Below are positions 12,801 to 22,194 of a DNA stretch of 64,000 bases, piece by piece. The position numbers and the translations under genes were made by a program. The notes beneath the pieces are model-generated. The model saw nothing but the letters and a program-made list of their open reading frames with translations. It was not told the origin of the DNA and searched no databases. Source of the stretch: Malus domestica (taxonomy: Eukaryota; Streptophyta; Magnoliopsida; Rosales; Rosaceae); assembly GCF_042453785.1 (NCBI RefSeq), contig NC_091671.1, positions 30,781,001 through 30,845,000 on the forward strand, given 5' to 3'. How positions within the stretch are numbered: position 1 is the stretch's first letter; every line of letters begins with the position of its first letter.

Positions 12801-13483
12801 GGTCCGCAGGGAGGTTGAATAGGTCCACAAATGTCCCCCTGAATCCGTTGTAGAAAAATGGGAGGATTCGAACGAATCTTGTCATAAGAAGGCTTAGTAA
12901 TAAGCTTTCCCATAGAACATGTTTGACATGCAATTTCATGGATCGAACCTAAGCTTCGGGTTAGTGGATGCCCGTGTGAAGTTTTGAGGATACGGCGCAT
13001 CGCTATTCGTCCAGGATGTCCCAAACGATCATGCCAAAGTGTAATTTCGTGCGCGGTCCCTGTGGTAGGGCCGGCCACATAGTGGCATTCTATGGGGCGT
13101 ATGGTCGTAGTATACAGACCACTCGGGTTACGCTCCATCTTCTCTAGAATACGCTTCTGGCCATATTCGTAGGAAGTTACGCACAGAAATTCAACTCCGT
13201 TTTCTACGTGGGTTTTAGCGTGGTAATTGTTATCTCTAATGTCCTTGAAACTTAGTAACGTTCTTCCGGAACGTGGAGAATAGAGTGCCTCAGCAATGGT
13301 CAAAATTGTACCATTGGACAACATTATACGTGCCTTGCCGTATCCTTCAATCAGGTTGGATGGGCCTGAGAGGGTTGTCAGAGGTGCATTCTTAGGTACG
13401 AAGTTAGTGAAATAGATGCGTTCACGCAAAACAGTATGCGTGGTTGCACTATCTGCCAGACAACTAACTTTCCCACTAGTCAT
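9899..13483 (-). CDS. Copia Pol polyprotein (protease, integrase, RT, RNase H)
   Basis: This is an open frame of 1194 residues. The protease active site lies near the start (LADSATTHT, Asp11). The GAG-pre-integrase zinc motif has HDRLGH (His151, His156) and CQTC (Cys186, Cys189). The integrase catalytic triad is Asp217 (QGDICG), Asp280 (RLDNAGE) and Glu316 (NGLAEAF), which gives DD35E. A basic AT-hook-like stretch (KRGRPLGSKD, about 550-559) lies in the linker. Reverse transcriptase has DVVTAYLYGD (Asp761) and the active site YVDD (852-855). RNase H follows (VGYADAGYLSDP, SNHAEILAL). The enzyme copies element RNA and integrates the cDNA. All catalytic residues seen are intact, so the element may still supply activity. 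The start follows a pyrimidine-rich stretch ending in AG, so expression of pol from a spliced RNA is possible. Confidence 0.92.
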   Translation of the reverse strand: MTSGKVSCLADSATTHTVLRERIYFTNFVPKNAPLTTLSGPSNLIEGYGKARIMLSNGTILTIAEALYSPRSGRTLLSFKDIRDNNYHAKTHVENGVEFLCVTSYEYGQKRILEKMERNPSGLYTTTIRPIECHYVAGPTTGTAHEITLWHDRLGHPGRIAMRRILKTSHGHPLTRSLGSIHEIACQTCSMGKLITKPSYDKIRSNPPIFLQRIQGDICGPIQPPCGPFRYFMVLVDASTRWSHVCLLSTRNAAFSKLLAQVIKLRAHHPDYPIKSIRLDNAGEFTSKTFDDYCMSVGVEVEHPVPHVHTQNGLAEAFIKRLQMIARSLVIRTKLPIAAWGHAILHAAKLVRLRPVATQPFSALQLVTGCEPDISHLRVFGCAVYVPISPPLRTKMGPQRRMGIYVGYDSPSIIRYLEPLTGDLFTARFADCHFYETVFPSLGGDKNVNVPNERRELSWTTPTLSHLDPRTAQSEAEVQRILDLQSIAQSMPDAFTDLARVTRSHIPAANTPAKMDVPNVRRTTLLEARDANSGDPRTLAASQSSAPTQKRGRPLGSKDSHPRKRKTTAQGPEEPTVNPTIAYSFYPTHEEILDYGSVLEETNPPPENREISVYYASLDDVWRRNEMIVDDALAFVVATEIMLSDDIEPRSVDECRRRADWSNWKQAIQVELDSLAKRKVFGPVVPTPPHVKPVGYKWVFVRKRNEKNEIVRYKARLVAQGFSQRPGIDYDETYSPVMDVIIFRYLISLVVSEKLDMQLMDVVTAYLYGDLDTEIYMKVPEGLTLTGSNISKPRNTLSIWLRRSLYGLKQSGRMWYNRLSEYLTSQGYVNNELCPCVFIKKSHSGFAIVAVYVDDMNLIGTPEELARTASHLKSEFEMKDLGKTRYCLGLEIEHCSDGILVHQSNYTQKVLRRFNEDKAKSSSTPMVVRTLDAKRDPFRPKEDDEEILEPEVPYLSAIGALLYLAQCTRPDISFAVNLLARYSNAPTRRHWTGVKDIFRYLKGTTDLGLFYPYESSSDAAPYAHRVDSRLVGYADAGYLSDPHKARSQTGYVFTVGGTAISWRSTKQTLVATSSNHAEILALHEATRECFWLRAVVGHIRSSCDLHPAVNAPTTIFEDNAACIEQLKKGYIKGDNTKHIAPKFFFKHQQQEHQKIEVTQIRSQDNLADLFTKSLPKATFQKLVHGIGMRKLSEL

Positions 13484-13735
13484 ACCTAGAATGAAAAATT
13501 AATTTGAATCGGTCACATGCATAAAAGTTTATAAAAACAAGTATCAATTCAAAATAATTTCATTTATTCAAGGAAAAAACTGAATATCCAAAATAAATCG
13601 CCAACTAATAATCCAAAACATAAAGGAAAATTGTTCAAAATCAACCAAAAAACAAGGTGGGGTTCGGCCACAAGGTGGAATTCGGCCCCAATTGTCTTAT
13701 TTTAACTAAAAAATAAGTGTATGTCTAAGATTCTA
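13484..13735 (-). other. Gag-pol spacer of the copia element
   Basis: About 250 bp lie between the end of the zinc-knuckle frame and pol, in the same frame as both but with several stops. The pol ATG is preceded on the minus strand by TTTTTCATTCTAG, a fair 3' splice site. It could be a decayed coding stretch or an intron used to make a pol subgenomic RNA. Confidence 0.5.
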
Positions 13736-14713
13736 ATCTTCCATAAGAGTGGTATCCTCCTGAAAATCAGAAACCTCCATCTTTGTAGTCTCCGGTTCGT
13801 CCACTTGTAGGAAGTTTGATTCAAACTTCGTACGACGAGAATGATATGCATCCACAACCTTCTTGGGAGCACAGCAAATACGGGACCAATGGTCCTTGGA
13901 ACCACAACGATAGCACATATCGTCATTCATTGTGGCAGGTGCTTTGCCCTTATTCTTGAAGTTCGGGGCCTTGGGAGCGAGGTTTGGGCGCTTCTGGGCT
14001 TTGTTTCCTCCTTTGGATGGGCCTTGGCTCTGTTAACCTTGGTGGGATGGCTTCTGGCCGTCCTTACCACGCCTCTTTTGGCGTTTTGGGTGCTGATTAG
14101 TGCTATAATGTGCTTCAGGCACAGCAGTAGCCCCAGTAGGTCGAGCTTGATGATTCTTCATCAACAGCTGGTTCTGCTTTTCAGCAAGAAGTAAAACAGA
14201 GATCAAATCCGAGAACTTAGTGAACTTCTGAGCTCTATATTGTTGCTGCAGGACAATATTAAAAGCAGAGAAGGTCGAGTAGGTCTTCTCCAGGAGATCC
14301 TCTTCAGTCAAAGTTTCATTGTAAAACTTGAGAAGTGATCGGATTCGACAAACTTCAGAATTATATTCATTCACAGACTTAAAGTCTTGGAAGCGCAAGT
14401 GCTGCCAGTCGTGTCTTGCTTCAGGCAAGAATATGTCCTTTTGGTGATCGAAACGATCAGCCAAAGCGACCCATAATGCACGTGGATCCTCCTCAGCAAG
14501 GTACTCAGTTTGTAGAGCGTCATGGATATGTCTTCGGATGAAGATCATAGCAGTGGCTTTTTCAGCCTCGCCAACAGGTTTATCTGTTGCTTCTTCAATA
14601 GCAGGACGCAAGTTCTTTGCAGTGAGGTGGAGCTTCACATCTTGAACCCACTTGAGGTAGTTCCTTCCAGAAACCTCCAAAGCGGTGAAGTCGAGTTTGT
14701 TCAAATTCGACAT
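13736..14713 (-). pseudogene. Copia Gag with one in-frame stop, including CCHC zinc knuckle
   Basis: The frame starts MSNLNKLDFTALEVSGRNYL at 14713 and has the UBN2/Retrotran_gag_2 layout (YLKWVQDVKLHL, LWVALADRFDHQ, FKSVNEYNSEVCRIRSLL). It is interrupted by a TAA at 14033-14035 after KPSHQG. The same frame then resumes and reaches the nucleocapsid zinc knuckle CYRCGSKDHWSRIC, ending at 13733-13735. Gag forms the virus-like particle, and the knuckle binds RNA. Because gag, knuckle and pol share one frame, a single substitution would account for the break. Programmed readthrough is an alternative. Either would limit autonomous movement of this copy. Confidence 0.85.
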
Positions 14714-15619
14714 GGTCCTATCAAAATAGATGGACAAGATGTGGTTAGTGTAATGGAGAAAAATCAATCCATTCACATAGGAGTAGAACATACAGGTTCT
14801 AATAGACATGTATTGGTTTAATTTTGCATGAAAAACTTCGGGTTTTCATGGGTGATATATTTAAGTGAAAACTTCGGGTTTTCAAACAAGGCATGTTTAG
14901 AAGAAACTTCGGGTTTCAAAGTAATTATGAACTTCAGGTTCATATATTCCTGCAGGCAAACACAAATATATATGCAAACAAATATGCAAAGAATATATGC
15001 AGAGATATTGTATAATGATAAGTGAATTAATTTATTTTTGGTCTTCGGGGCCAAATTAAAGTGTGGGTGAAAATATAAAAACCCATATTATTTTAAAAAA
15101 AAAAATTAAATAATAAAATCTCGAGGCCTAAAAATATAGGCCAAGAACCCTCGGGTGGGATTACAGGCCCACGGGGTGAGAAGAGGGGAATGGGCTGCTG
15201 TGTGCAGCCCTAAAATTTTTTTTTTTTCTCGGGCCGTTCCAGGCGAGCCCATAATTTTTTTTTTTTTTTTTTTTTTTTGTATTCAATTATATTATATGCA
15301 TGTATAATTTTAATGAATCACATATTTACGTTGATGCATATGCAAATAATAGTTTCAATGCATGTACATATGTAGGATTCAATTCATGACAAATATCAAA
15401 TTCACATAATTGTAGCAATTTTGATTATGAAGCATACACAATTTATGTAGAATCTAAAATACGTTAAACGTAAAGTTGGGTCATGCATCATGGTGAATGT
15501 TCATGCTATCAGGGCTTGCAAAATATCGAGTTAAAAGCCGTTGTTTGGAAAGAACCTGATTTCGTGATGATATAGATGAACTGGTTTGATGCAGAAAAAA
15601 ATCTCCAACGTCAGATTCC

Positions 15620-15650
15620 TAAGCGCAGCGGTAGGAGCGTGCTGATAACG
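15620..15650 (-). other. Copia primer binding site region, tRNA-like
   Basis: On the minus strand the sequence next to the 5' LTR is CGTTATCAGCACGCTCC rather than the common TGGTATCAGAGC. Read on the plus strand, the 30 bp before the LTR (gcgcagcgg, then agcgtgctgataacg) look like the D-arm and anticodon-arm half of a tRNA. Confidence 0.5.
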
Positions 15651-15908
15651 TGTTGTGGTCTATTTTATCTGACAGAGGGACAAGGGCCGGCGGCAGAGAG
15701 AGAGAGGAGAGAGATGTGTGTTTGTAGAATTGTAGGGGAATGTGTGTGTTGTTATCCCTCCTACATTGTGCCTTTATTTATAGTAGTAAAGGGAGAGAAG
15801 ATATTCCTTCTCCTCCAAGTAATACAAGTTGTAATAGGAAAGGATAACTAGAATCAAATCTTATCTAGGATTTACACAATCATAATTAAACTAGGAATGT
15901 TTACAACA
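15651..15908 (-). repeat. Copia 5' LTR
   Basis: 258 bp. It pairs with 9224-9481 and shows no visible differences from it. On the minus strand it holds the element promoter. Confidence 0.93.
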
Positions 15909-16929
15909 GAGGGTAATTTTTCTTTTGATTTTGATTTTATTTTATTTTTAAATATTTTAAATCAAATAGATAATTTTATAAATAATTTTATAATAGTTTA
16001 TGAAAATTTTAAGAATGATTGGATGAAATGTCCTTAATTGGATAATAAAGATAAACACGAAAATCAAATTGGCCAAATTAAAAATAGAGTGACTATACTG
16101 ACCTAATTGCTAAAACACAGAAACCATTTTGATATTTAAGCCTATATTTTTTTTTATATATATAAAACCATTTGAGAAATTTAGCCAAAAAAATCATCAT
16201 ATGTCCACGTTGCCATGCGCTATTTTATTTTTAATTGTGAGATTCCTTTGGTCTCGTTACAAAGCAATTTGTTTTTTTTTCCAAAAGTATTGAGTTTGAA
16301 ATAGTGATTTCCTCGAGTCATAATGTTATCTTTTGAAATAGTATTCTCCTCTAGTGCCAATGTTATCAATAGTTCACTTGTAAAACCCTTTTTTCTTATA
16401 GGGAATTTAATAAAAATAGCCTAACAAAACAAGGTCTTAATAAAAACACTCAATGGACATTTTTTGTATATACGATATTATCTATACTAAAAAATGAGAA
16501 ATTAAACTATTACCAATATGGTATTGCTTCAATTTTTTTTTCCTTTTTTCAAACATGTGGGGAAAAAGTTGGGGTGTTTTTGTGTTTGGTAAACAAGGAC
16601 CAACCTGCTTTTTTCAAAAGTATTGGTCATTTGAAGCCGAAAAGGGGAAGTAGCAAATAGCAACTTTGAGAATATAAATCCTTGTTCTTTTGTTTTTCAA
16701 AACATGGATGAACAGTGTCAATTTGAAAGCTCATTTTTACAAAAAAATAAATATAAAAATGTTTATCAAATACTCAACTGTTTTATTTATATCTATTTAA
16801 TTTCACAATATAACAAAACAATTTTTTTTTTAAATACAACAATATCAAGCTAACTCTAAACTTCACAATATGCTACCGAATAATTTATTTTGAATTCGGC
16901 ATATTTTCAAAGATAAGAACAAATAAATA
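15909..16929. other. Upstream flank of the first P450 gene
   Basis: AT-rich non-coding DNA belonging to duplication copy A. It aligns with 37316-38165. No regulatory element can be named. Confidence 0.6.
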
Positions 16930-16938
16930 GACCCCAAA

Positions 16939-17137
16939 GGACTTGGATCCTCTCCTGAGCTAATGGAGAGGATCCTCCTAACCACTAATCAATGGCCGTT
17001 GGATTTTTATCCAACGGCTACAAACAGGAGGGTCCCTTTAAAGTTATAATAATTATAACCGTTAGATAAAAATCCAACGGCCCATGATTAGTGGTCAGGA
17101 GGATCCTTTCCATTAGCTCAGGAGAGGATCCAAATCC
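16939..17137. mobile_element. Foldback MITE with 9-bp target duplication
   Basis: 199 bp. The left end GGACTTGGATCCTCTCCTGA and the right end (inverted, GGATTTGGATCCTCTCCTGA) form a TIR of about 80 bp. The flanks carry gaccccaaa exactly at 16930-16938 and 17138-17146. A 9-bp duplication points to Mutator-type transposition. It lies in the first P450 upstream flank and is absent from copy B, within a larger missing block. Confidence 0.85.
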
Positions 17138-17744
17138 GACCCCAAACAAAGACCCGGTCCTGTTTTGGGTGACCAAAGACTCAGTCCTCTCCACGTCATT
17201 GAAGCTGCTTCCGCAGCATTAATTTTCTTTTAATTTTCACCGGTCCTAGGCTCCTAGCCATCTACGACTTTTCTCAACTTAATTTTCTTTTAATTATTAA
17301 GAAAAACTCCCTTCTCCTTATAAAAATATAGATTCCAAGAAACTATCCAAAATATGTGATCACAAAATAGGACAAACAAGAGTGCTACAGCTGGTTTTCT
17401 TAGCTGCAACTCCTTCCTGTTGAATTTCCAATCTTTTCCGCCGGCCGTTCAATCTTTTCCGACGGGAGGGGGCGTTCAATCTTAAATCTTGTCCAATGGG
17501 CCGTTCAATCTTTGAAATCATAATCTGGAAGGGAAATACTTGCATCCACTTGTACATTTTCTTAATTATTATTTTTAAGATCATTTTTACAAAATAATTA
17601 ATTAAATTCAAGACCCTTAGTTATTCACATGCATTCAAGAAATAGACTATCTTGATATTAACCAACATTTCAATATATATCGTCCGTTTGTTAATTATAT
17701 ATGGATGACAAATCGATATTTGGTTTAATTGATTTTGTTTTTTT

Positions 17745-17900
17745 TTTGTTTTTTTTGAACAAATGATATCATTTACAGAGGTAGGTTTAGCCCCACAATA
17801 AACTAGCAATAATGTGGTTCAAATTCGTCGTTAACGAAAATCGAAGCTAAGACCTCTCACTTACAAATGAAGAAGAATACCACTAAATTGTAGTACTAAT
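17745..17900. repeat. Dispersed repeat (possibly SINE-like), copy 1
   Basis: Contains aatgtggttcaaattcgtcg, aagacctctcacttacaa and aataccactaaattgtag. The same blocks recur at 38660-38800 (as part of copy B), 58955-59125 (in a PAP18 intron) and inverted at 63325-63600. Class is uncertain. Confidence 0.5.
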
Positions 17901-18097
17901 TAACATTTAATTGATTTTTTACTAGAATAATTTTGAAACAATGGCTAACAAATCAACGATTTTAAATACGATGCCGGCAAAAATGGGCAGGTCCAAGAAA
18001 ATAAAATAATTGCAAAAATGGACAGGTCCAATACTGCAAGTATGCAGTTAATGATATTTTACGTCTAGCTGGTTGGACCTTTACACTCCTCCAGAGT

Positions 18098-18105
18098 TAT
18101 AAAAT
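18098..18105 (+). promoter_or_regulatory. TATA box of the first P450 gene
   Basis: TATAAAAT, 107 bp upstream of the ATG at 18205, conserved at the same spacing in the second copy (38998-39005). Confidence 0.7.
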
Positions 18106-18204
18106 CAAGCATCAGTTGGCATTCATAATACTCAAGGAAACAAATTGAGACCTGGTCGAAGTCTGAAACAGCTAAAACCTCCCTGAAATTTCCCAAAGAG
18201 CAAT

Positions 18205-19977
18205 ATGGCACTTTGGATTTGGGCAACAATTGGGGTGCTTGCACTTGTTCACGTCCTGCAGACATGGATATCAAAAGGCAAGAACAAGAACAAGATGCTA
18301 CCTCCTGGTCCGAGAGGGTTTCCTATCTTTGGCAGCCTCCACTTGTTAGGGAAGGTCCCTAACAGGAATCTTTATCAACTAGCCCAGAAATACGGCGACA
18401 TCATGTACATGCGGTTAGGCCTCCAACATAACATTGTTATCTCGTCCCCACGAGCGGCCGAGCTGTTCCTCAAAACACACGACCTTAATTTTGCAAGTAG
18501 ACCACCTCATGAAGGTGCAAAGCACGTCATCTTTGGGCAAACGAACATGAGCTTCGCTAAGTATGGCCCGTATTGGCGCGATATGCGAAAGATGTGCACG
18601 CTCGAATTACTTAGCAACCACAAGATCAACTCTTTCAAGGCCATGAGGAGAGAAGAGGTTTCTCTTCTGATTCAATCTGTTCAAGAGGACGCCAATGATC
18701 GACGGGTTCCTATCAATCTCAGTGACAAGATCGCATCGCTCAGCGTTGACCTGACCTGTCGGCTGGTGTTTGGGAAGAAGTACAAGGACGAGGACTTTGA
18801 CGAGAGGGGTTTCACGGCGGTGTTGAAAGAGTCTATCCAAATAGTAGCAGCACCTAACTTGAATGATCACATTCCTTTTCTTAGGCCGTTTGACCTGCAA
18901 GGGCTCACCAAAAAAATGAAGTCTATCAACAAGAAGTTTAATACTTTTTTTGAGAAGATAATCGACGACCATCTTCAATCCAAGGATGAAGAAAGAACAA
19001 AGGACTTCGTTGATGTCGTGCTGGGCCGCATGGGGTCTGAAGAATCAGACTACCGAATCGAACGCGTGCATGTCAAAGCCGTTATGCTGGTAAGTATACA
19101 TATCATTTTGCATATTTTTCTTTTCATTCTTGCTTGACATCAAATTAAAAAGAACTTGTTTCTTGTTATACGATTTAACATGATGTGGTCTAAGATTGTG
19201 ATTATGAACTATTAGGTTGACTTTCTTTTGAATATATTAAATTGACTGTTGATGGTTTAAATTTGTAATTCATCATGTACATGAAATTGTCATCTATGTA
19301 CATGTGTCGCACTACTATATATATACTTCATCTTCATCTAACAATGAAAAATTTATTGGCAGGACATGTTCGCGGCCGCATTGGACACACCACCATCAGC
19401 AATCCTGTGGGCGCTCTCAGAACTCCTTAGGCACCCACAAGTTATGAAGAAACTCCAAAAGGAGCTAGAAAATGTTGTAGGTCTCAATAGAATGGTGGAG
19501 GAATCAGACTTGGAGAAATTGGAGTACTTGGACATTGTAGTGAAGGAAACCTTGAGACTACATCCTGTGTTACCATTGTTGCTCCCTCATTTATCCATTG
19601 AAGATTGCACTGTCGATGGGTACCACATACCGAAAAATTCGCGCCTTATCGTAAACGCATGGGCAATTGGGAGAGACCCAAGTGCTTGGGAAGATGCAGA
19701 GAAGTTTGTACCAGAAAGGTTTGAGGGCAGCAATATTGATGTTAAAGGAAAACACTTTCAGCTTATACCGTTTGGCTCTGGCAGAAGACGTTGCGCTGGA
19801 ATGCAGTTAGGGCTTACTGTGGTACAGTTTGTGTTGGCACAGATTGTGCATTGTTTTGATTGGGAACTTCCAGACAACATGTTGCCAAATGAGTTGGATA
19901 TGACTGAGGTGTTTGGTCTTGCAGTTTCTAGGACCAAGGATTTGCTCCTTATTCCTTCATATCGCCTTCAGAATTGA
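18205..19977 (+). CDS. Cytochrome P450, CYP736A-like (copy A)
   Basis: Two exons, 18205-19089 and 19363-19977, with a GT-AG intron of 273 bp, give 499 aa. The layout is an N-terminal membrane anchor (about 2-22), proline hinge PPGPRGFP (33-40), I-helix with AALDTP (Thr304), K-helix KETLR (356-360), PERF (412-415) and heme loop [10 protein letters not shown] (Cys439). This is an ER-anchored A-type plant P450, a haem monooxygenase that takes electrons from NADPH-P450 reductase. [28 protein letters not shown] and similar blocks fit CYP736A. In Maleae that subfamily includes a biphenyl 4-hydroxylase of phytoalexin biosynthesis, so that role is possible but inferred. The ATG is the first after a TATA box. 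A proline follows the I-helix DT where T/S is more usual. The frame is intact. A nested retrotransposon pair starts 240 bp downstream of the stop. Confidence 0.93.
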
Positions 19978-20216
19978 TCATGTTTTATGTGTCTGTAGTG
20001 CCTATATATTTTCCTACTTGTCATAAGTATATGTCGTGGACTAGCTATCTTTTCTGTGTTTCCCTCCTTTTTTTTTTAAAATAGGGACAACTAGTGGCAA
20101 ACCACAGTTATCTACGCTTTTCGGAGGCATCTTTTCTGTGTTTCTACTGTCTTACATTTGTGTTCTTCACTTGATGAGGAGAACAAGCAATGTAATTAAT
20201 TAAATAAAGTGGTGTC

Positions 20217-20574
20217 TGATAAGGATTTTACTACACATGTGAAAGGGCTAAAAAACTCCTATAATACTTGCAAGAATGATAAGGTTATTGTAATATAAAC
20301 GGATCTTGCAATGTCGTTCTCCACATGAATTATTAAATAATTCGAAACAAACCAAATTCTAATTAATTATTGTAGAGTAGAAATTGAGATGATTGATCTT
20401 ATAACTTATTTAAATTAAACACGAATTTAATTAATAAAAGTAAACTAATCTGCAATATTAAAACTAGAAGGAAAAGAAAACAGTTTATGGAGAAATCAAA
20501 TTAAGAAAACACTAGGTTCCACCATCACCTAGCAATCCTATGAACTTTTACCAATTACTTATGATCTACACATG
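20217..20574 (-). repeat. Outer element 3' LTR, first part
   Basis: 358 bp beginning TGATAAGGATTTTACTAC on the plus strand. It ends acatg at 20574, where the inner element is inserted, and resumes at 26835. Confidence 0.9.
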
Positions 20575-22051
20575 TGATGAGTAGATTTTATATTATATAT
20601 TTTACCCTAATCTTACTATATTTTGGAAAAAATTTTATACTTTGAATTGTATTTTCAATATAGGACTTTCGAATTCCTCTGGAGCAAAACAGGACCAAAT
20701 GAACGAATTTTGGAGTAATTCCAGTTGGAGGACGTTCGTGAGTCAATTAGCTTGATCGTAACAAAATTTAGAATTTTTCCACTAAGCGGTTATTTTCTGG
20801 CGATAAAATAAATGAGCGATGCGCGGTGCTGGAAAATGACGTTTCTGGGCTTAAATTGCGTTTTTGGAGCCCAAGATGACCTTGGATGGGTTCGTGGCCT
20901 TCTGGAGAAGTGTTCAGAATATTCCAAACATTAAATCCAGCCATATTGGGCCAGTTTTGGAGCAGCTTATGGGTCCAAAACATGGCTGTTCAGATTTTAG
21001 GCGAATTTTACCATTTAATTTAGGGTTATGTTTCCTATTTTATTTGATTATTATTTTTAGTTTCCTAGTGGGAATAAAGGACCTGTTTTTAGGGTTTGTG
21101 TGGGGGCTTAGCAGATATTTGCTTGGCCATCTACAGTTTTACGTACACTTTTCTTTTATGCAACTTTAGAGACAAAGAGAATTGCTAGGGTTCTTGGAGA
21201 TTTTCTACTCTAAAGTGTTTTCAATCCTTTTCTTAGTAATATTTTCTATGATTGCAATTATGAATATGCATAACTAATTCCTTTTGCTAGGGCGAATCCT
21301 TGAGCCTTAGCATGAATATGTGATTTTTATTTAATTGCTTATGATTGATTGCATGCATACTTTGAATTATTAATCACTGGGATTAAAACTATTTAATTGT
21401 GTTAATGCTTGATCACCATTAGGATCTTTAGAAAAGTAATTTGATGCAAATTTGGTCAGAATGTTCCCTGAAATTGACGCTGGCTTCTTGTGATTAATAA
21501 TTGTAATTTCACTTAGGATGAACACCACATCTTAAGGATTGCATGGTTTTTCAAAAGGTTTTCATAAAGCATAATGAGTCTTTCATGTTCAGATTTGATT
21601 CGAACGTCCGGACGGGTTGCATGTTAGATATATGTTCAATGTTGGAGGTTCCAAGTAGAATATAAATTAGGAAAACCTAACCTTCAAAGTGGCATGTGTA
21701 GATCATAAGTAATTGGTAAAAGTTCATAGGATTGCTAGGTGATGGTGGAACCATAGTATTTTCTTAATTTGATTTCTCCCAAAATTGTTTTCTCTTCCTT
21801 CTAGTTTTCAATATTGCAGATTGTCTTATCTTTAATAGTTAAATTCGTTTTTAATTTAAGTAGGTTATAAAATCAATCATCTCAATTTTTACTTTACAAT
21901 AATTAATTGAAATTTGGTTTGCTTTGAATTATTTAATAATCCATGTGGAGAACGACCTTACGAGATTTGTTTATACTACAACAACCTTGTCATTCTTACA
22001 AGTATAATAGGAGTTTTTAGCCCGTTCACATGTGTAATAAAATCCCTATCA
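20575..22051 (+). repeat. Inner element 5' LTR
   Basis: 1477 bp, TGATGAG..CCTATCA. Pairs with 25345-26829. Confidence 0.9.
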
Positions 22052-22057
22052 AGAAAA

Positions 22058-22075
22058 TGGCGCCGTTGCCGGGGA
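22058..22075 (+). other. Inner element PBS (tRNA-Asp)
   Basis: TGGCGCCGTTGCCGGGGA lies 6 bp after the LTR and is complementary to the 3' end of tRNA-Asp, the primer typical of Athila/Tat lineages. Confidence 0.85.
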
Positions 22076-22194
22076 TTGTTTTAAATAGTTTGTGTCTATC
22101 AACTCTTAATTAATTATTATTGTATATATCTTTTTATTTAATTGCTGATTTTGTTTTTGTAGGTTACAATTTGTTTCTTTTTAGCAGTGCAACA

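Larger units (their letters stand above)
9224..15908 (-). mobile_element. Ty1/copia LTR retrotransposon, complete, very young
   Basis: The element is 6685 bp long. Two 258-bp LTRs with TGTTGT..ACAACA-type ends lie at 9224-9481 and 15651-15908, and I could find no difference between them. Gag and pol are on the minus strand, so 15651-15908 is the 5' LTR. The target duplication is gagag (9219-9223) against gaggg (15909-15913). The unoccupied site is visible in copy B at 37311-37315 (gagag). Domain order protease-integrase-RT-RNase H is copia type. The pol frame is open. The gag region has one in-frame stop. Confidence 0.93.

Noticed and set aside
10007..12939. Several ORFs antisense or out of frame to copia pol
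   Set aside because: Shadows of the long pol frame.
20217..20574. Solo LTR downstream of the first P450
   Set aside because: It continues at 26835 once the inner element and its acatg duplication are removed, so it is half of a split LTR.
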